64,000 bases of DNA from Nonomuraea cavernae (GCF_014646355.1 NZ_BMNH01000010.1:1-64000); one strand, 5' to 3'; counted from the first letter of the stretch, positions 33,087 to 41,791 are shown. Numbers and translations: made by a program. The notes: generated by a model not told the origin, from the letters alone.

Positions 33087-34291
33087 CCGCCGTGGGCGCC
33101 GGGCCGGCGGGGCGCCTTCTCCGGGTCGCGCCGCGTCGCCACCAGCGCCGCCAGGGCCGTGGTGATCGGCACCGCCGAGATCAGGCCCAGCGTGCCCACC
33201 ACGCTGCGGACGATCTCCTGGGCGATGACCGGAGTGGTCAGCACCTCGCCCAGCGGCTGCTCGCCGACGCTGAAGAGCAGCAGCAGGGGCAGCGACGCCC
33301 CCGCGTACGCCAGGATGATCGTGTTGATCACCGAGGCGATGTGCGCCCGGCCGACCCGGCTGCCGGCCCGGTAGAGGCGGCGGAACCGGTAGGAGGGGTT
33401 GGCCGCGGCCAGCTCGCCGACCGTGACCGCCTGCGTGACCGTGACGTCGTCCAGCACGCCCAGCGCGCCGATGATGATGCTGGCCAGCAGCAGCCCCTGG
33501 GTGTCGATGGACAGGCTGAGGTCCAGCGTGAACGAGCTGTCGTCGGTGATGCCGCTGAGCCGGGCGAACCCGATGGCGGCGTAGGACAGCAGTCCGGTGA
33601 GCGTGAGGCTGGCGAGCGTGCCGAGCACGGCCATCGAGGTGGTCAGCGTGAAGCCGTGTGTCAGGTAGAGGACGGTCAGCATGATCGCCGCCGCGCCCAC
33701 GATGGCCACCAGCATGGGCGGCTCGCCGCCGAGGATGCCGGGAATGACGAACGTGAGCAGCAGCACGAACGTGATCGCCAGGCCGGCGAGCGCCGTGACC
33801 CCGCGCCAGCGGCCGAAGGCGATCACCGCCAGCGCGAAGGCCAGCCCGAACAGCCACAGCGGCGTCGACCGGTCGTGGTCGGAGATCTGGTAGCCGGACT
33901 CGCCCGACTCGCCGTCCTGGACGCTGATGAGCACCACGTCGTCGCCGGCGGCGAACCGCTGGGCGCCCGGCCCGGTCGGCAGCCGCAGCGTCAGCTCACG
34001 CCCGAGGTCGGGCCCTTCGCGCATCCTGACGGTGGCGTTGCCGCAGGTGGCCGGGTCGGAGCGGGGCGCGCCCGCCGACTGCTCGGGGCACGGTTTGAGA
34101 AGCACGGCCGTGATCGTCCCGGTGAGGCGCTCGACTCCGGCGGCGGGCTCCCGGGCGGGCTGGCCGGAGGGCCAGAGCCACACGAGCATCGCCAGCGTCA
34201 GGGCCGCCACCGGCACCAGTACGGCGAGCGTCGCCACGACCGCGCGCCGCGAACCGGGCAGGCCGGCGCCATGCCCGTGATCACCACCCAT
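33032..34291 (-). CDS. YibE/F family membrane protein
   Basis: 419 residues with about eight membrane helices. After an N-terminal anchor and an extracellular domain with two Cys (LLKPCPEQSAG, ATCGN), the membrane core has FGRWRGVTALAGLAITFVLL, LASIIIGALGVLDDVTVTQA and RVGRAHIASVINTIILAYAG, characteristic of YibE/F proteins. Function is not firmly known. The ATG at 34289-34291 has GGAGAAGGGG upstream. The C-terminal 35 residues are polar and Pro-rich and overlap nadK. Confidence 0.88.
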   Translation of the reverse strand: MGGDHGHGAGLPGSRRAVVATLAVLVPVAALTLAMLVWLWPSGQPAREPAAGVERLTGTITAVLLKPCPEQSAGAPRSDPATCGNATVRMREGPDLGRELTLRLPTGPGAQRFAAGDDVVLISVQDGESGESGYQISDHDRSTPLWLFGLAFALAVIAFGRWRGVTALAGLAITFVLLLTFVIPGILGGEPPMLVAIVGAAAIMLTVLYLTHGFTLTTSMAVLGTLASLTLTGLLSYAAIGFARLSGITDDSSFTLDLSLSIDTQGLLLASIIIGALGVLDDVTVTQAVTVGELAAANPSYRFRRLYRAGSRVGRAHIASVINTIILAYAGASLPLLLLFSVGEQPLGEVLTTPVIAQEIVRSVVGTLGLISAVPITTALAALVATRRDPEKAPRRPGAHGGQPASALPPTRSLRRARS

Positions 34292-34341
34292 TGAGACCCC
34301 TTCTCCGTGCCACGAAGGGTGACAGTAGTGCACCCGGAGGT

Positions 34342-34430
34342 GGGTGGCCGCCGGTCTCCCGGGTGGCCGCGCGCGGTCTCGCGGGGTGGCCGCCTCACGG
34401 GTAGCCGCCGGTCTCATGGGTAGTCGCAGG
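34342..34430. repeat. Imperfect tandem repeat upstream of the DUF72 gene
   Basis: Five units of about 15-23 bases built on GGGTGGCCGC or GGGTAGCCGC, several followed by CGGTCTC, end three bases before the ATG at 34433. The unit length varies, so it looks like a decaying tandem array. It occupies the promoter and leader position of the gene. Confidence 0.5.
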
Positions 34431-34432
34431 GT

Positions 34433-35146
34433 ATGGCGACGCTGGTGGGCACCTGCGGGTGGCAGTACAAGGACTGGCGCGGCGTCCTGTACCCCGAGGG
34501 CGTCCCGCAGCGGCTGTGGCTGCGCACCTACGCCGGGACGTTCCCCACCGTGGAGGTCGACAACGCCTTCTACCGGCTGCCGACGCCGCACACGTTCGCC
34601 AAGTGGCGCGACGAGACCCCCGACGGGTTCGTGATCGCGGTCAAGGCCAGCAGGTACATCACCCATATCAAGCGGCTGACCGACCCCGAGGAGCCGGTGG
34701 AGCACCTGATGGCGGCGGCCTCCCGGCTGAAGGACAAGCTCGGGCCGATCCTGCTGCAGTTGCCGCCCACGCTCAAGGCCGACCCCGGGCGGCTCGACCG
34801 GTGCCTGGCCTGCTTCCCGGGCGACGTGCGGGTGGCCGTCGAGTGCCGGCACGACTCGTGGTGGAGCGACGAGGTGCGTGACGTGCTGCAGGCCCGAGGG
34901 GCCGCGCTGTGCTGGGCGGACCGCCTCGGCCGTCCGGTGGCGCCGCTGTGGCGCACCGCCTCCTGGGGCTACCTGCGCTTCCACGAGGGGCGCGCCCATC
35001 CCCACCCCTCCTACGGCGACGAGGCGCTGAAGACGTGGGCCGGCCGGATCAAGGACGCCGGTTGGCGGGACGCCCTCGTCTACTTCAACAACGATCCCGG
35101 CGGCGCGGCCGTGCGCAATGCCTCCACGTTTGCGAGACTCGTCTAG
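34433..35146 (+). CDS. DUF72 domain protein
   Basis: 237 residues, full length for DUF72, a TIM-barrel family related to YecE. Signatures: GTCGWQYKDWRGVLYP at the N-terminus, VEVDNAFYRLP, GFVIAVKASRYITHIKRL, LGPILLQLPPT, VAVECRHDSWW, WGYLRFHEG and VYFNNDPGGAAVRNA. The biochemical function is unknown. The next gene starts on the base after its stop, so the two are probably one operon. Confidence 0.93.
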   Translation: MATLVGTCGWQYKDWRGVLYPEGVPQRLWLRTYAGTFPTVEVDNAFYRLPTPHTFAKWRDETPDGFVIAVKASRYITHIKRLTDPEEPVEHLMAAASRLKDKLGPILLQLPPTLKADPGRLDRCLACFPGDVRVAVECRHDSWWSDEVRDVLQARGAALCWADRLGRPVAPLWRTASWGYLRFHEGRAHPHPSYGDEALKTWAGRIKDAGWRDALVYFNNDPGGAAVRNASTFARLV

Positions 35147-36118
35147 GTGTACACCCGGCTGTATCGCCACGGCGTCCTCGAGAAGGAAGGCTTCCCGATC
35201 GAGGAGGTCTCCGACTATGTCAGCGATCCGGACAGTACGGTCTGGTTCGACCTGTGCTGTCCGACGCCCGAGGAGCTCGGCGCGCTGGGGGAGGAGCTCG
35301 GCCTGCACGAGCTGGCCGTCGAGGACGTGGTGTCCGAGCGCCAGCGCCCCAAGGTGGACATCTACGACAACCATCTGTTCATCACGGTCTACGGCATCCA
35401 TCTGGACGGAGACCGGCTCGCCCCGGTCGAGGTCGACGTCTTCGTCACCGCCAACGCGCTGGTCACGATCCGTGAGAACGCCGGGTTCGACATCGACGAG
35501 GTGGTCAGGCGCTGGGACGCCTCCCGCCGGCTCGCCGGTCACGGCGTGGCCTACCTGCTGCACGGCCTGCTCGACCACGTGGTCGACAGCCACCTCGACT
35601 TCGTCGAGAGCCTCGACGGCCAGGTCGACGACCTGGAGGAGTCGCTCTTCGAGGAGGCGAGCCGGGTCGGCGCCCGCGAGCTCCAGCGCACCGTCTACAC
35701 GCTGCGCAGGAACGCCGCCATGTTCCGCAAGATCGCCCTGCCCATGCGGGAGGTGGTCGGCACCCTGCTGCGCCGCGAGCACGACCTGCTGGTGGCCCCG
35801 GAGATGATGCCCTACTTCCACGACGTGTACGACCACACGCTCCGGGTAGACCAGTGGATCGACTCGCTGCGCGACCTGATGGCCAACCTGCGCGAGACCC
35901 GGCTGGCCCAGCAGGGCTTCCGGCTCAACGAGATCATGAAGCGTCTCACCGGCTGGGCGGCGGTGATCGCCGTGCCCACCGCCATCACCGGCTTCTACGG
36001 GATGAACGTGCCCTACCCGGGCGAGGGCCAGCCGTGGGGCTTCTGGTTGTCCTCCGCCCTGGTGGCCGTCAGCTCCGTCGCGCTCTACATGGCGTTCAAG
36101 AAGAGGGACTGGTTGTAG
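35147..36118 (+). CDS. CorA-family magnesium/cobalt transporter
   Basis: 323 residues. A long cytoplasmic domain with coiled helices (DDLEESLFEEASRVGARELQ) precedes two membrane helices at the C-terminus. The first ends in the CorA pore signature YGMNVPYPGEG (near residue 286), and the chain ends in a basic KKRDW tail. CorA forms pentameric Mg2+ channels. The GTG start follows the upstream TAG directly (TAGGTG). The tail overlaps the opposite DUF1850 gene by 34 bases. Confidence 0.93.
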   Translation: MYTRLYRHGVLEKEGFPIEEVSDYVSDPDSTVWFDLCCPTPEELGALGEELGLHELAVEDVVSERQRPKVDIYDNHLFITVYGIHLDGDRLAPVEVDVFVTANALVTIRENAGFDIDEVVRRWDASRRLAGHGVAYLLHGLLDHVVDSHLDFVESLDGQVDDLEESLFEEASRVGARELQRTVYTLRRNAAMFRKIALPMREVVGTLLRREHDLLVAPEMMPYFHDVYDHTLRVDQWIDSLRDLMANLRETRLAQQGFRLNEIMKRLTGWAAVIAVPTAITGFYGMNVPYPGEGQPWGFWLSSALVAVSSVALYMAFKKRDWL

Positions 36119-36570
36119 GGCGGCGGGCACGGCCCGCCCCGGCCGGTCGCGGTGAGCGCGACCGCCAGCCGCACCTGCCTGGCGCCCGAGGCGGGGTAGA
36201 GGGGCAGGCAGCGGCCGCCCGCGACCAGGGTCCTGCGCCCGATCGGCGTGGCGATCAGCGGCAGCTCGTCGTACGTGGCGGGCGTGGCCAGCCGGAGCAT
36301 CCACCCGCCGCCGGGCAGGCGGCTGCGCACGCCGTCCAGTGCGTAGTAGTCGAGCACGCCGCCGCTGGCGGAGACGACGGCCCGCATGGTGAAGCGGCGC
36401 CCCCGGACCGTGAACAGCTCGGCCGAGGGCGCGCGGTAGACCGAATGCACGTAGGCCAGCGCGAAGACCCCCGGCTCGGGCAGGACCAGCCCGTGGACCG
36501 CCGGAAGCCCGGCTCCCGAGGCGGAGCCGGACGCCAGCAGGGCGGCGAGCGCCAGGAGCAGCCTGGTCAG
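36085..36570 (-). CDS. DUF1850 protein of the TAXI-TRAP locus, apparent CTG start
   Basis: About 161 residues. LTRLLLALAALLASGSASGA is a signal-peptide-like segment, followed by FALAYVHSVYRAPSAELFTV, the DUF1850 signature. DUF1850 genes travel with TAXI-type TRAP transporters, as here. The signal sequence begins at a CTG (36568-36570) that overlaps the TGA of the upstream gene, with AAGGAG five bases before it; no ATG or GTG is in frame before a GTG at 36450, which would lose the signal peptide and 40 residues. Confidence 0.7.
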   Translation of the reverse strand: MTRLLLALAALLASGSASGAGLPAVHGLVLPEPGVFALAYVHSVYRAPSAELFTVRGRRFTMRAVVSASGGVLDYYALDGVRSRLPGGGWMLRLATPATYDELPLIATPIGRRTLVAGGRCLPLYPASGARQVRLAVALTATGRGGPCPPPYNQSLFLNAM

Positions 36571-37520
36571 CCCTTCTCCTTGAAGTAGCGGGCCGCGCCC
36601 GGGTGCAGCGCGACCGGCTCGACCTGCCGGCCGAGCGCCGGGTCGAGCTTGGCGGCCTCCGGGTGCACCGCCGTCAGCTCGGTCTTCTTCTCGAACAGCG
36701 TCCTGGTGATGTCGTAGGCGAGCTGCTCGTTCATCGTGTCCGGCACCAGCAGCACGTTGGCCACGCCGACCGTCTTGATGGTGCCCGACAGTTTGTACAC
36801 CGACAGGTCGACGTCGAGCCCGACGTACTGCTTGCCGTACTTCGCCTGCATGCCGGCGAGGGCGTCGGCGGTGTCGAGCATCTTCATGTCGGGCTTGCTC
36901 GTGGCCAGGTCGACCACGCCGGCCGTGGGCAGGCCGCCGACCCAGAAGAACGCGTCGATGGTGCCGTCCTTGACCGCCTGCACCGACTCGTTGATGGACA
37001 ACTGCTGCTTGGAGATGTCGGTGTCGGGGTTGAGCCCGGCGGCCTCCAGCATGCGCCGGGCCACGACCTGGGTGCCGGAGTTGGGCGGGCCGAGCGAGAC
37101 CTTCTTGCCCTTGAGGTCGGCCACCTTGGCCGCCTCGACGCCGGGCGCGACGACCACGTGCGCGTAGTTGTCGTAGATCCGGGCGATGGCCTTGACCGGC
37201 TGCTTCGCGGTGAAGGAGCCGGTGCCGCCGACAGCGTCGGCCGCCGTGTCGGTCTGCGAGAACCCGATGTCGGCCTTGCCGGTGGCCAGCAGCTTGATGT
37301 TCTCGATCGAGGCCGACGTGACGGAGGCCGTGGCCTGGGTGTTGGCGATGTTGGCGGTCAGCTGCTTGGCCAGGCCGCCGCCGTAGACGTAGTAGACGCC
37401 GGTCGTGCCACCGGTCGCGATCGACAGCCGGTTGCCCGAGCCGCCTCCCGCTCCACCGCCGCAGCCCGCCGCCCCGGCGGCCAGCACACTCGCGGCGAAC
37501 ACCGCAATGATCCGCTTCAC
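36567..37520 (-). CDS. TAXI-family TRAP transporter solute-binding lipoprotein
   Basis: 317 residues. A lipoprotein signal (KRIIAVFAASVLAAGAAGC, lipobox Cys near 20) and a Gly/Ser linker lead into a TAXI domain: LSIATGGTTGVYYVYGGGLA, then KADIGFSQTDTAADA, LKGKKVSLGPPNSGTQVVAR and AFFWVGGLPTAGV. TAXI proteins bind small organic acids or amino acids such as glutamate; the ligand cannot be told here. GTG start at 37518-37520 with AAGGAG upstream; the frame continues upstream only as shadow of the permease gene, which it overlaps by four bases. Confidence 0.93.
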   Translation of the reverse strand: MKRIIAVFAASVLAAGAAGCGGGAGGGSGNRLSIATGGTTGVYYVYGGGLAKQLTANIANTQATASVTSASIENIKLLATGKADIGFSQTDTAADAVGGTGSFTAKQPVKAIARIYDNYAHVVVAPGVEAAKVADLKGKKVSLGPPNSGTQVVARRMLEAAGLNPDTDISKQQLSINESVQAVKDGTIDAFFWVGGLPTAGVVDLATSKPDMKMLDTADALAGMQAKYGKQYVGLDVDLSVYKLSGTIKTVGVANVLLVPDTMNEQLAYDITRTLFEKKTELTAVHPEAAKLDPALGRQVEPVALHPGAARYFKEKG

Positions 37521-39745
37521 GCTGGGTCTCTCCTTCTTCTGATGAGGTGTACGGCTGCCGCGACGGCCAGCACGCCCAGGCCCGCGACGATGGGGACAGG
37601 TTCGAGGAAGAGCAGCAGCACGGCGGCGACGGCCGCGAGCACGCGTTCCGGCCAGCCGCTCAGCCCGCCGGTGGCCATCGCCAGCGCCGCCACGGCCACG
37701 GCCGACACCGCGGTCATCAGCAGCACGGTGCCGAACGGCCCCTGCCCGAGCAGCGCCTGGCCGTTGGGGGTGAGCACGAACGCGAACGGCACCAGGAAGG
37801 CGGGCAGCGTGTAGCGCCAGGTCATCATCATCGTCTTGTAGGTGTTGCCGCCGGTGATGGCGGCCGCCGCCACCGCCGACAGCGCGGTCGGCGGGCTGAC
37901 CTCCGACAGCACCGCGTAGTAGAACACGAACATGTACGCCTCGGCGGGCGCGACGCCGAGCGTGGTCAGCGCCGGTCCGATGATGACCGCGGCGATGATG
38001 AAGCTCGCGGTCACCGGCACGGCCAGGCCCAGCAGCATGACCGCGATGCCCGACATGACGGTGGTCAGGATGAGGTTGCCCGCGGCGACGTCCACGATGA
38101 TCGCGCTGAGGTTGAGCCCGAGCCCGGTCTGGGTGATGACGCCGACGATGATCCCAGCCGCCGCGCACACGGCGGTCACCGGCAGCACCTCCAGCGTGCC
38201 CTTGGCCAGCGCCTGCCCGACGCGCCGGGGCCCCATGCGGTGGGCCGGGTCGAGGAAGGAGAGCGCGAACGCGATGAAGGTGGCGATCACCACCGACTGG
38301 AAGGCCGACCGGTCGAGCGCCATCAGCACGATGATGAGGATGAGCGAGCTGAAGTGGTAGCCGAAGCGCAGCAGCAGCCTGCCCGCCCGAGGGGAGTCGA
38401 CCCGCACGGCTTGGGTGTTGAAGCGCCGGGAGTCGATCTCGATGGCCAGGAAGATGCCCAGGTAGTAGAGGATCGTGGGGATCGTGGCGTAGATGAGCAC
38501 CTCGAGGTAGCTCACCCTGAGATATTCGGCGATGATGAACGCCGCCGCGCCCAGCGTGGGCGGCGACAGGATGGCGCCGATGCCGCCGGCGGCCAGGATG
38601 CCGCCCGCGGGCTCCTTGGGATAGCCGGCCCGCCTCAGCACCGGCCACGCGACGCTGCCCAGGCTGACGGTGGTGGCGACGCCCGAGCCGGAGACGGTGC
38701 CGAGCAGGAATCCGGCCGTGGTGACCGTGCGGCCGGGGGCGGCGCGGGACTTGCGGAAGGCGGCGAAGCTCAGGTCGATGAAGAACTTGCTGGCGCCCGA
38801 ATAGTCGAGGACGGCGCCGTAGATGGTGAAAAGAATGATGTAACTGGCGGCCACCTGGAGGGGCACGCCGAAGAATCCCTCGGTGCCCGTGTAAAGCTGC
38901 GAGACGATCTGGGAGAGGTCGAAGCCTCGATGGCCGATCGTCCAATTAATCGGCAAATACGCCCCGAAATACGCATAAACCAGAAAGATGGCGCAAATGA
39001 CGGCGAACGCGGCGCCGACCGTGCGCCGTACCGCCTCCAGCAGCAGCACGGTCAGCAGCAGCCCGGCGAACACGTCGAGGCCGGTCAGCGCCGACCCCGA
39101 GCCCCGGTCGCGGAACGCGTCGATGGCCAGCAGCGGGTAGAGGAGCACCGCGAGCGAGGCCGCGGCCAGCAGCCAGTCGGCGACCGTCGGCCGCTCTCCC
39201 CGGCGCCCGCCCAGCTCGGGGCGCGCCGCCTCCGCGTCGCCCTGCTCGGGCCGCACACCCTCCGCGTCGCCCTGCTCGGGCCGCACACCCTCCGCGTCGC
39301 CCGGGTCGGGCCGCACGCCCTCCGCGTCACCCGGCGCCGGCCGCTCCCTGACGGCGAGTGCCGCGTCGCCGTCACCCACGGGCGAGTCGATCGCGGCGTC
39401 GCCGCCATCCGGTGGCGAGTCGATCGCGAGCGCCGCGCCGGGGCCGGGATCGCCGGCCGGCGGACCCGACTCGTCCTCGGTACGGCGCACCCCGGGCAGC
39501 CGGTGGAACAGGGACGACAACCCCGAGCGGTAGCAGACGAAGACCAGCGGCAGCGCCACCGCCAGGAACGTCATCCGATGCTCCAGCGCCTCCACGGGCC
39601 GGAACACCACGATCAGCGAGTAGGCCGACAGCAGCCCGCCGACGATCCACACCCCGAGCCGGAGCGGCCCGGTCAGCTGCCGGGCGGGGCGTTCCTGCTC
39701 GTGGGCCGAAACCAGTTCTGCGGCGCGATCGCTGAGCTCCGTCAA
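37517..39745 (-). CDS. TRAP transporter fused permease (DctQM-like)
   Basis: About 742 residues with many membrane helices. The N-terminal part resembles the small DctQ subunit; the large DctM part follows, with GTVSGSGVATTVSLGSVAWP and EVSPPTALSAVAAAAITGGN. Between them a hydrophilic linker has four near-identical decapeptides (GDAEGVRPEQ type) encoded by a 30-bp repeat at about 39215-39330. I prefer the TTG at 39743-39745, which has GGGGAGG six bases upstream; a GTG at 39761-39763 would add six residues but lacks a ribosome site. It overlaps the binding-protein gene. Confidence 0.92.
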   Translation of the reverse strand: MTELSDRAAELVSAHEQERPARQLTGPLRLGVWIVGGLLSAYSLIVVFRPVEALEHRMTFLAVALPLVFVCYRSGLSSLFHRLPGVRRTEDESGPPAGDPGPGAALAIDSPPDGGDAAIDSPVGDGDAALAVRERPAPGDAEGVRPDPGDAEGVRPEQGDAEGVRPEQGDAEAARPELGGRRGERPTVADWLLAAASLAVLLYPLLAIDAFRDRGSGSALTGLDVFAGLLLTVLLLEAVRRTVGAAFAVICAIFLVYAYFGAYLPINWTIGHRGFDLSQIVSQLYTGTEGFFGVPLQVAASYIILFTIYGAVLDYSGASKFFIDLSFAAFRKSRAAPGRTVTTAGFLLGTVSGSGVATTVSLGSVAWPVLRRAGYPKEPAGGILAAGGIGAILSPPTLGAAAFIIAEYLRVSYLEVLIYATIPTILYYLGIFLAIEIDSRRFNTQAVRVDSPRAGRLLLRFGYHFSSLILIIVLMALDRSAFQSVVIATFIAFALSFLDPAHRMGPRRVGQALAKGTLEVLPVTAVCAAAGIIVGVITQTGLGLNLSAIIVDVAAGNLILTTVMSGIAVMLLGLAVPVTASFIIAAVIIGPALTTLGVAPAEAYMFVFYYAVLSEVSPPTALSAVAAAAITGGNTYKTMMMTWRYTLPAFLVPFAFVLTPNGQALLGQGPFGTVLLMTAVSAVAVAALAMATGGLSGWPERVLAAVAAVLLLFLEPVPIVAGLGVLAVAAAVHLIRRRRDPA

Positions 39746-39835
39746 AGAAAACCTCCCCGACACGGCGTAGGGGGGACTTTACGAGCCGCTTACCGGGATG
39801 CGGAAGGGGTTGTTATCTTTCTTTGACTTCCCGGG

Positions 39836-41035
39836 TCAGTAAACCGGTCGCGATATGCGGGCCAATTCCTCGACCGGCACCTCACCCGCCTGCTCGCCAC
39901 CGCGCAGCCGCACCGAGAACGCGCCGCTCACCGCCTCGCGCGGCCCGACCACCAACTGGTACGGCACCAGCCGATGCGCCCTGATCCGGGCGCCCAGGCT
40001 GCCCCGGTCGGGCGCGGCCAGCTCGGCCCGCAGCCCGGCGGCGACGCAGCGGCGCAGCACGTCGCGGCCCGCCGGCAGCTCGGCGTCGGAGAGGGGCAGC
40101 ACGACCGCCTGCACCGGCGCCAGCCACGCGGGGAAGGCGCCGCCGTGCACCTCGATCAGATGGGCCACCAGCCGCTCCAGGCCGCCCACCACGCTGCGGT
40201 GCACCATCACCGGCCGCCGCCCGCCGGCGTAGCCGAGGTCGAAGCGCTCCGGCTGGTAGAGATCGACCTGGACGGTCGACAGGGTCGACTCGCGTCCCGC
40301 CGGATCGGTGATCTGCACGTCGATCTTCGGGCCGTAGAAGGCCCCCTCGCCGCGTTCCTCGTCGTACTCACGGCCGCGCTCGCGCAGCACGTCGCGCAGG
40401 ATCGCCTCCGACCGCGCCCACATGGCCGGATCGTCGACGAACTTGGCGCCGTCGCCGCGCAGCGAGAGCCGGTAGCGGGCCGCCTCGATGCCGAGCTGGG
40501 CGTGCGCGGCCTCGATCAGGTCGAGCGCGGCCGACGCCTCCGCGGCGGCGTCCTCCGGCGCGCAGAACACGTGCCCGTCGTTGAGCTGGATCGCCCGCAC
40601 CCGGGTCAGCCCGCCCAGCACGCCCGACAGCTCCGAGCGGTACATGCCGCCCAGCTCGGCGACGCGCAGCGGCAGGTCACGATGGCTGCGCGAGCGCGAG
40701 CGATAGATCAGCGCGTGGTGCGGGCACAGGCTGGGCCGCAGCACGAACTCCTCGCCGCCCACCCGCATGGGCGGGAACATGTCCTCGGCGTAGTGCGCCC
40801 AGTGCCCGGACCGCTCGTACAGCTCCCGCTTGCCCAGCACGGGGGAGTTGACGTGCTGGTAGCCGTTGCGGCGTTCGAGCTCGTGGACGTAGTCCTCGAT
40901 GGTCTTGCGGATCGCCGCGCCGGCCGGCAGCCAGTAGGGCAGCCCGGAGCCGACCAGCGGGTCGGTGTCGAAGATGGCCAGCTCGCGGCCGAGCCTGCGG
41001 TGGTCGTTGAGCCGGCCGCTCGGGTGGTCGTTCAT
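39836..41035 (-). CDS. Short threonyl-tRNA synthetase paralogue (no TGS or editing domain)
   Basis: 399 residues against about 650 for standard ThrRS. The class II core is present: FDTDPLVGSGLPYWLPAGAA, motif 2 with RPSLCPHHALIYRSRSRSHR (Cys and His zinc ligands), LNDGHVFC, GAFYGPKIDVQI and motif 3 VHRSVVGGLERLVAHL, followed by the anticodon-binding domain. The N-terminal TGS and editing domains are missing, so it cannot clear Ser-tRNA itself. Such paralogues often back up the main enzyme in stress or inhibitor resistance. ATG at 41033 with GAAGGG upstream, inside a predicted hairpin. See the leader at 41036-41149. Confidence 0.9.
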   Translation of the reverse strand: MNDHPSGRLNDHRRLGRELAIFDTDPLVGSGLPYWLPAGAAIRKTIEDYVHELERRNGYQHVNSPVLGKRELYERSGHWAHYAEDMFPPMRVGGEEFVLRPSLCPHHALIYRSRSRSHRDLPLRVAELGGMYRSELSGVLGGLTRVRAIQLNDGHVFCAPEDAAAEASAALDLIEAAHAQLGIEAARYRLSLRGDGAKFVDDPAMWARSEAILRDVLRERGREYDEERGEGAFYGPKIDVQITDPAGRESTLSTVQVDLYQPERFDLGYAGGRRPVMVHRSVVGGLERLVAHLIEVHGGAFPAWLAPVQAVVLPLSDAELPAGRDVLRRCVAAGLRAELAAPDRGSLGARIRAHRLVPYQLVVGPREAVSGAFSVRLRGGEQAGEVPVEELARISRPVY

Positions 41036-41149
41036 CGGAACCCTTCGGTGAAGGGCGAACGACCAGCTGTCCCGGGCGTTCGCCCGGGAAGCATGGAATC
41101 AGCGCGCCGGGAACGGGTCCGGCGTCGTCGTGACGGAAGCGCGCTGCAT
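41036..41149 (-). promoter_or_regulatory. Candidate threonine attenuator: leader peptide plus competing hairpins
   Basis: On the minus strand a 16-codon ORF (41149 down to 41099) encodes MQRASVTTTPDPFPAR, with three consecutive ACG threonine codons. TACCAT lies six bases before its ATG, so the mRNA may be leaderless. Between it and the ThrRS start are hairpin A (41071-41088, CCCGGGC stem), hairpin B pairing 41077-41085 with 41053-41061 (GGGCGAACG arms), and hairpin C (41041-41055, CCCTTC/GAAGGG) that hides the ribosome site. A excludes B, and B excludes C. This is the layout of ribosome-mediated attenuation; the direction of the switch is not resolved by inspection. Confidence 0.65.
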
Positions 41150-41165
41150 GGATCTATGGTAGCAC

Positions 41166-41633
41166 TCAGCCCTTGCCGGCCGCGTTGACGATGCGGGTGG
41201 TCGAGCGGCCGGGAATGGCCTGCATCTCCCAGCATTCGGCGCCCAGCAGGGCCGCCGCGGCGCATCGGCCGCCCGCGTGCGGGTCGCCCGCGGTGTGCGC
41301 GAGAGCGCCCGGCTCCATCGGGGAGAGCAGGTCGATGTAGTCCTCGGGGCCGTGCGCCTCGGGCGGGCCGGTGACGATGAACACGCCGCTCACGAAGCGG
41401 AGCGCGGCCAGCACCTCGGCGCGCTCGCCGGCGGGGTTGAGGGGGCGGCTCGGCCCCTTCCAGGCCCGCACCCTCGGGTCGTCCTCCACACCGATGACCA
41501 ACGGGAGACCACGGGCGGCCACCGCGCCCAGGTAGCGCACGTGACCCACGTGCAGGATGTCGAACACCCCGGTGACGACCGCTGCCCCCGGCCGGGCGTA
41601 CGGCTGCACCCAGACGGCCTCCAGGCTGCTCAC
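41166..41633 (-). CDS. Cytidylyltransferase-like nucleotidyltransferase
   Basis: 155 residues. GVFDILHVGHVRYLGAVAAR carries the HxGH nucleotide-binding motif of the RfaE/TagD/PCT superfamily, and NPAGERAEVLAALRFV and PEDYIDLLSP follow the usual pattern. These enzymes transfer CMP, ADP or similar to a phosphorylated sugar or alcohol; the substrate is unknown. The GTG at 41631-41633 with GGAGG nine bases upstream is preferred to the ATG at 41717. It ends 16 bases before the leader peptide of the ThrRS gene, on the same strand. Confidence 0.85.
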   Translation of the reverse strand: MSSLEAVWVQPYARPGAAVVTGVFDILHVGHVRYLGAVAARGLPLVIGVEDDPRVRAWKGPSRPLNPAGERAEVLAALRFVSGVFIVTGPPEAHGPEDYIDLLSPMEPGALAHTAGDPHAGGRCAAAALLGAECWEMQAIPGRSTTRIVNAAGKG

Positions 41634-41791
41634 GCGGGCACCCTCCTCGTCGATGCGTCGATCGCAGACTACTCGGTTCGCCGGTGCGGACGGACAGGTG
41701 ACCATTGGAAAGGGCATTCCTACCTTTTCGCAATAATCTCCGCCACCCCGTCAGCGCGTCTCATAACGTCGCCGGAATCGGGGAGGTCGCC

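Noticed and set aside
34292-36304. N-terminal extension of the YibE/F frame to about 1090 codons
   Set aside because: It is antisense to the DUF72 and CorA genes, which have clear family motifs; the ATG at 34291 has a good ribosome site.
37521-38945. N-terminal extension of the TAXI binding-protein frame
   Set aside because: It runs through the TRAP permease gene in another frame; the lipoprotein signal begins at 37520.
41036-41160. T-box riboswitch upstream of the ThrRS gene
   Set aside because: I do not find the conserved T-box antiterminator core; the Thr-codon leader peptide explains the region better.
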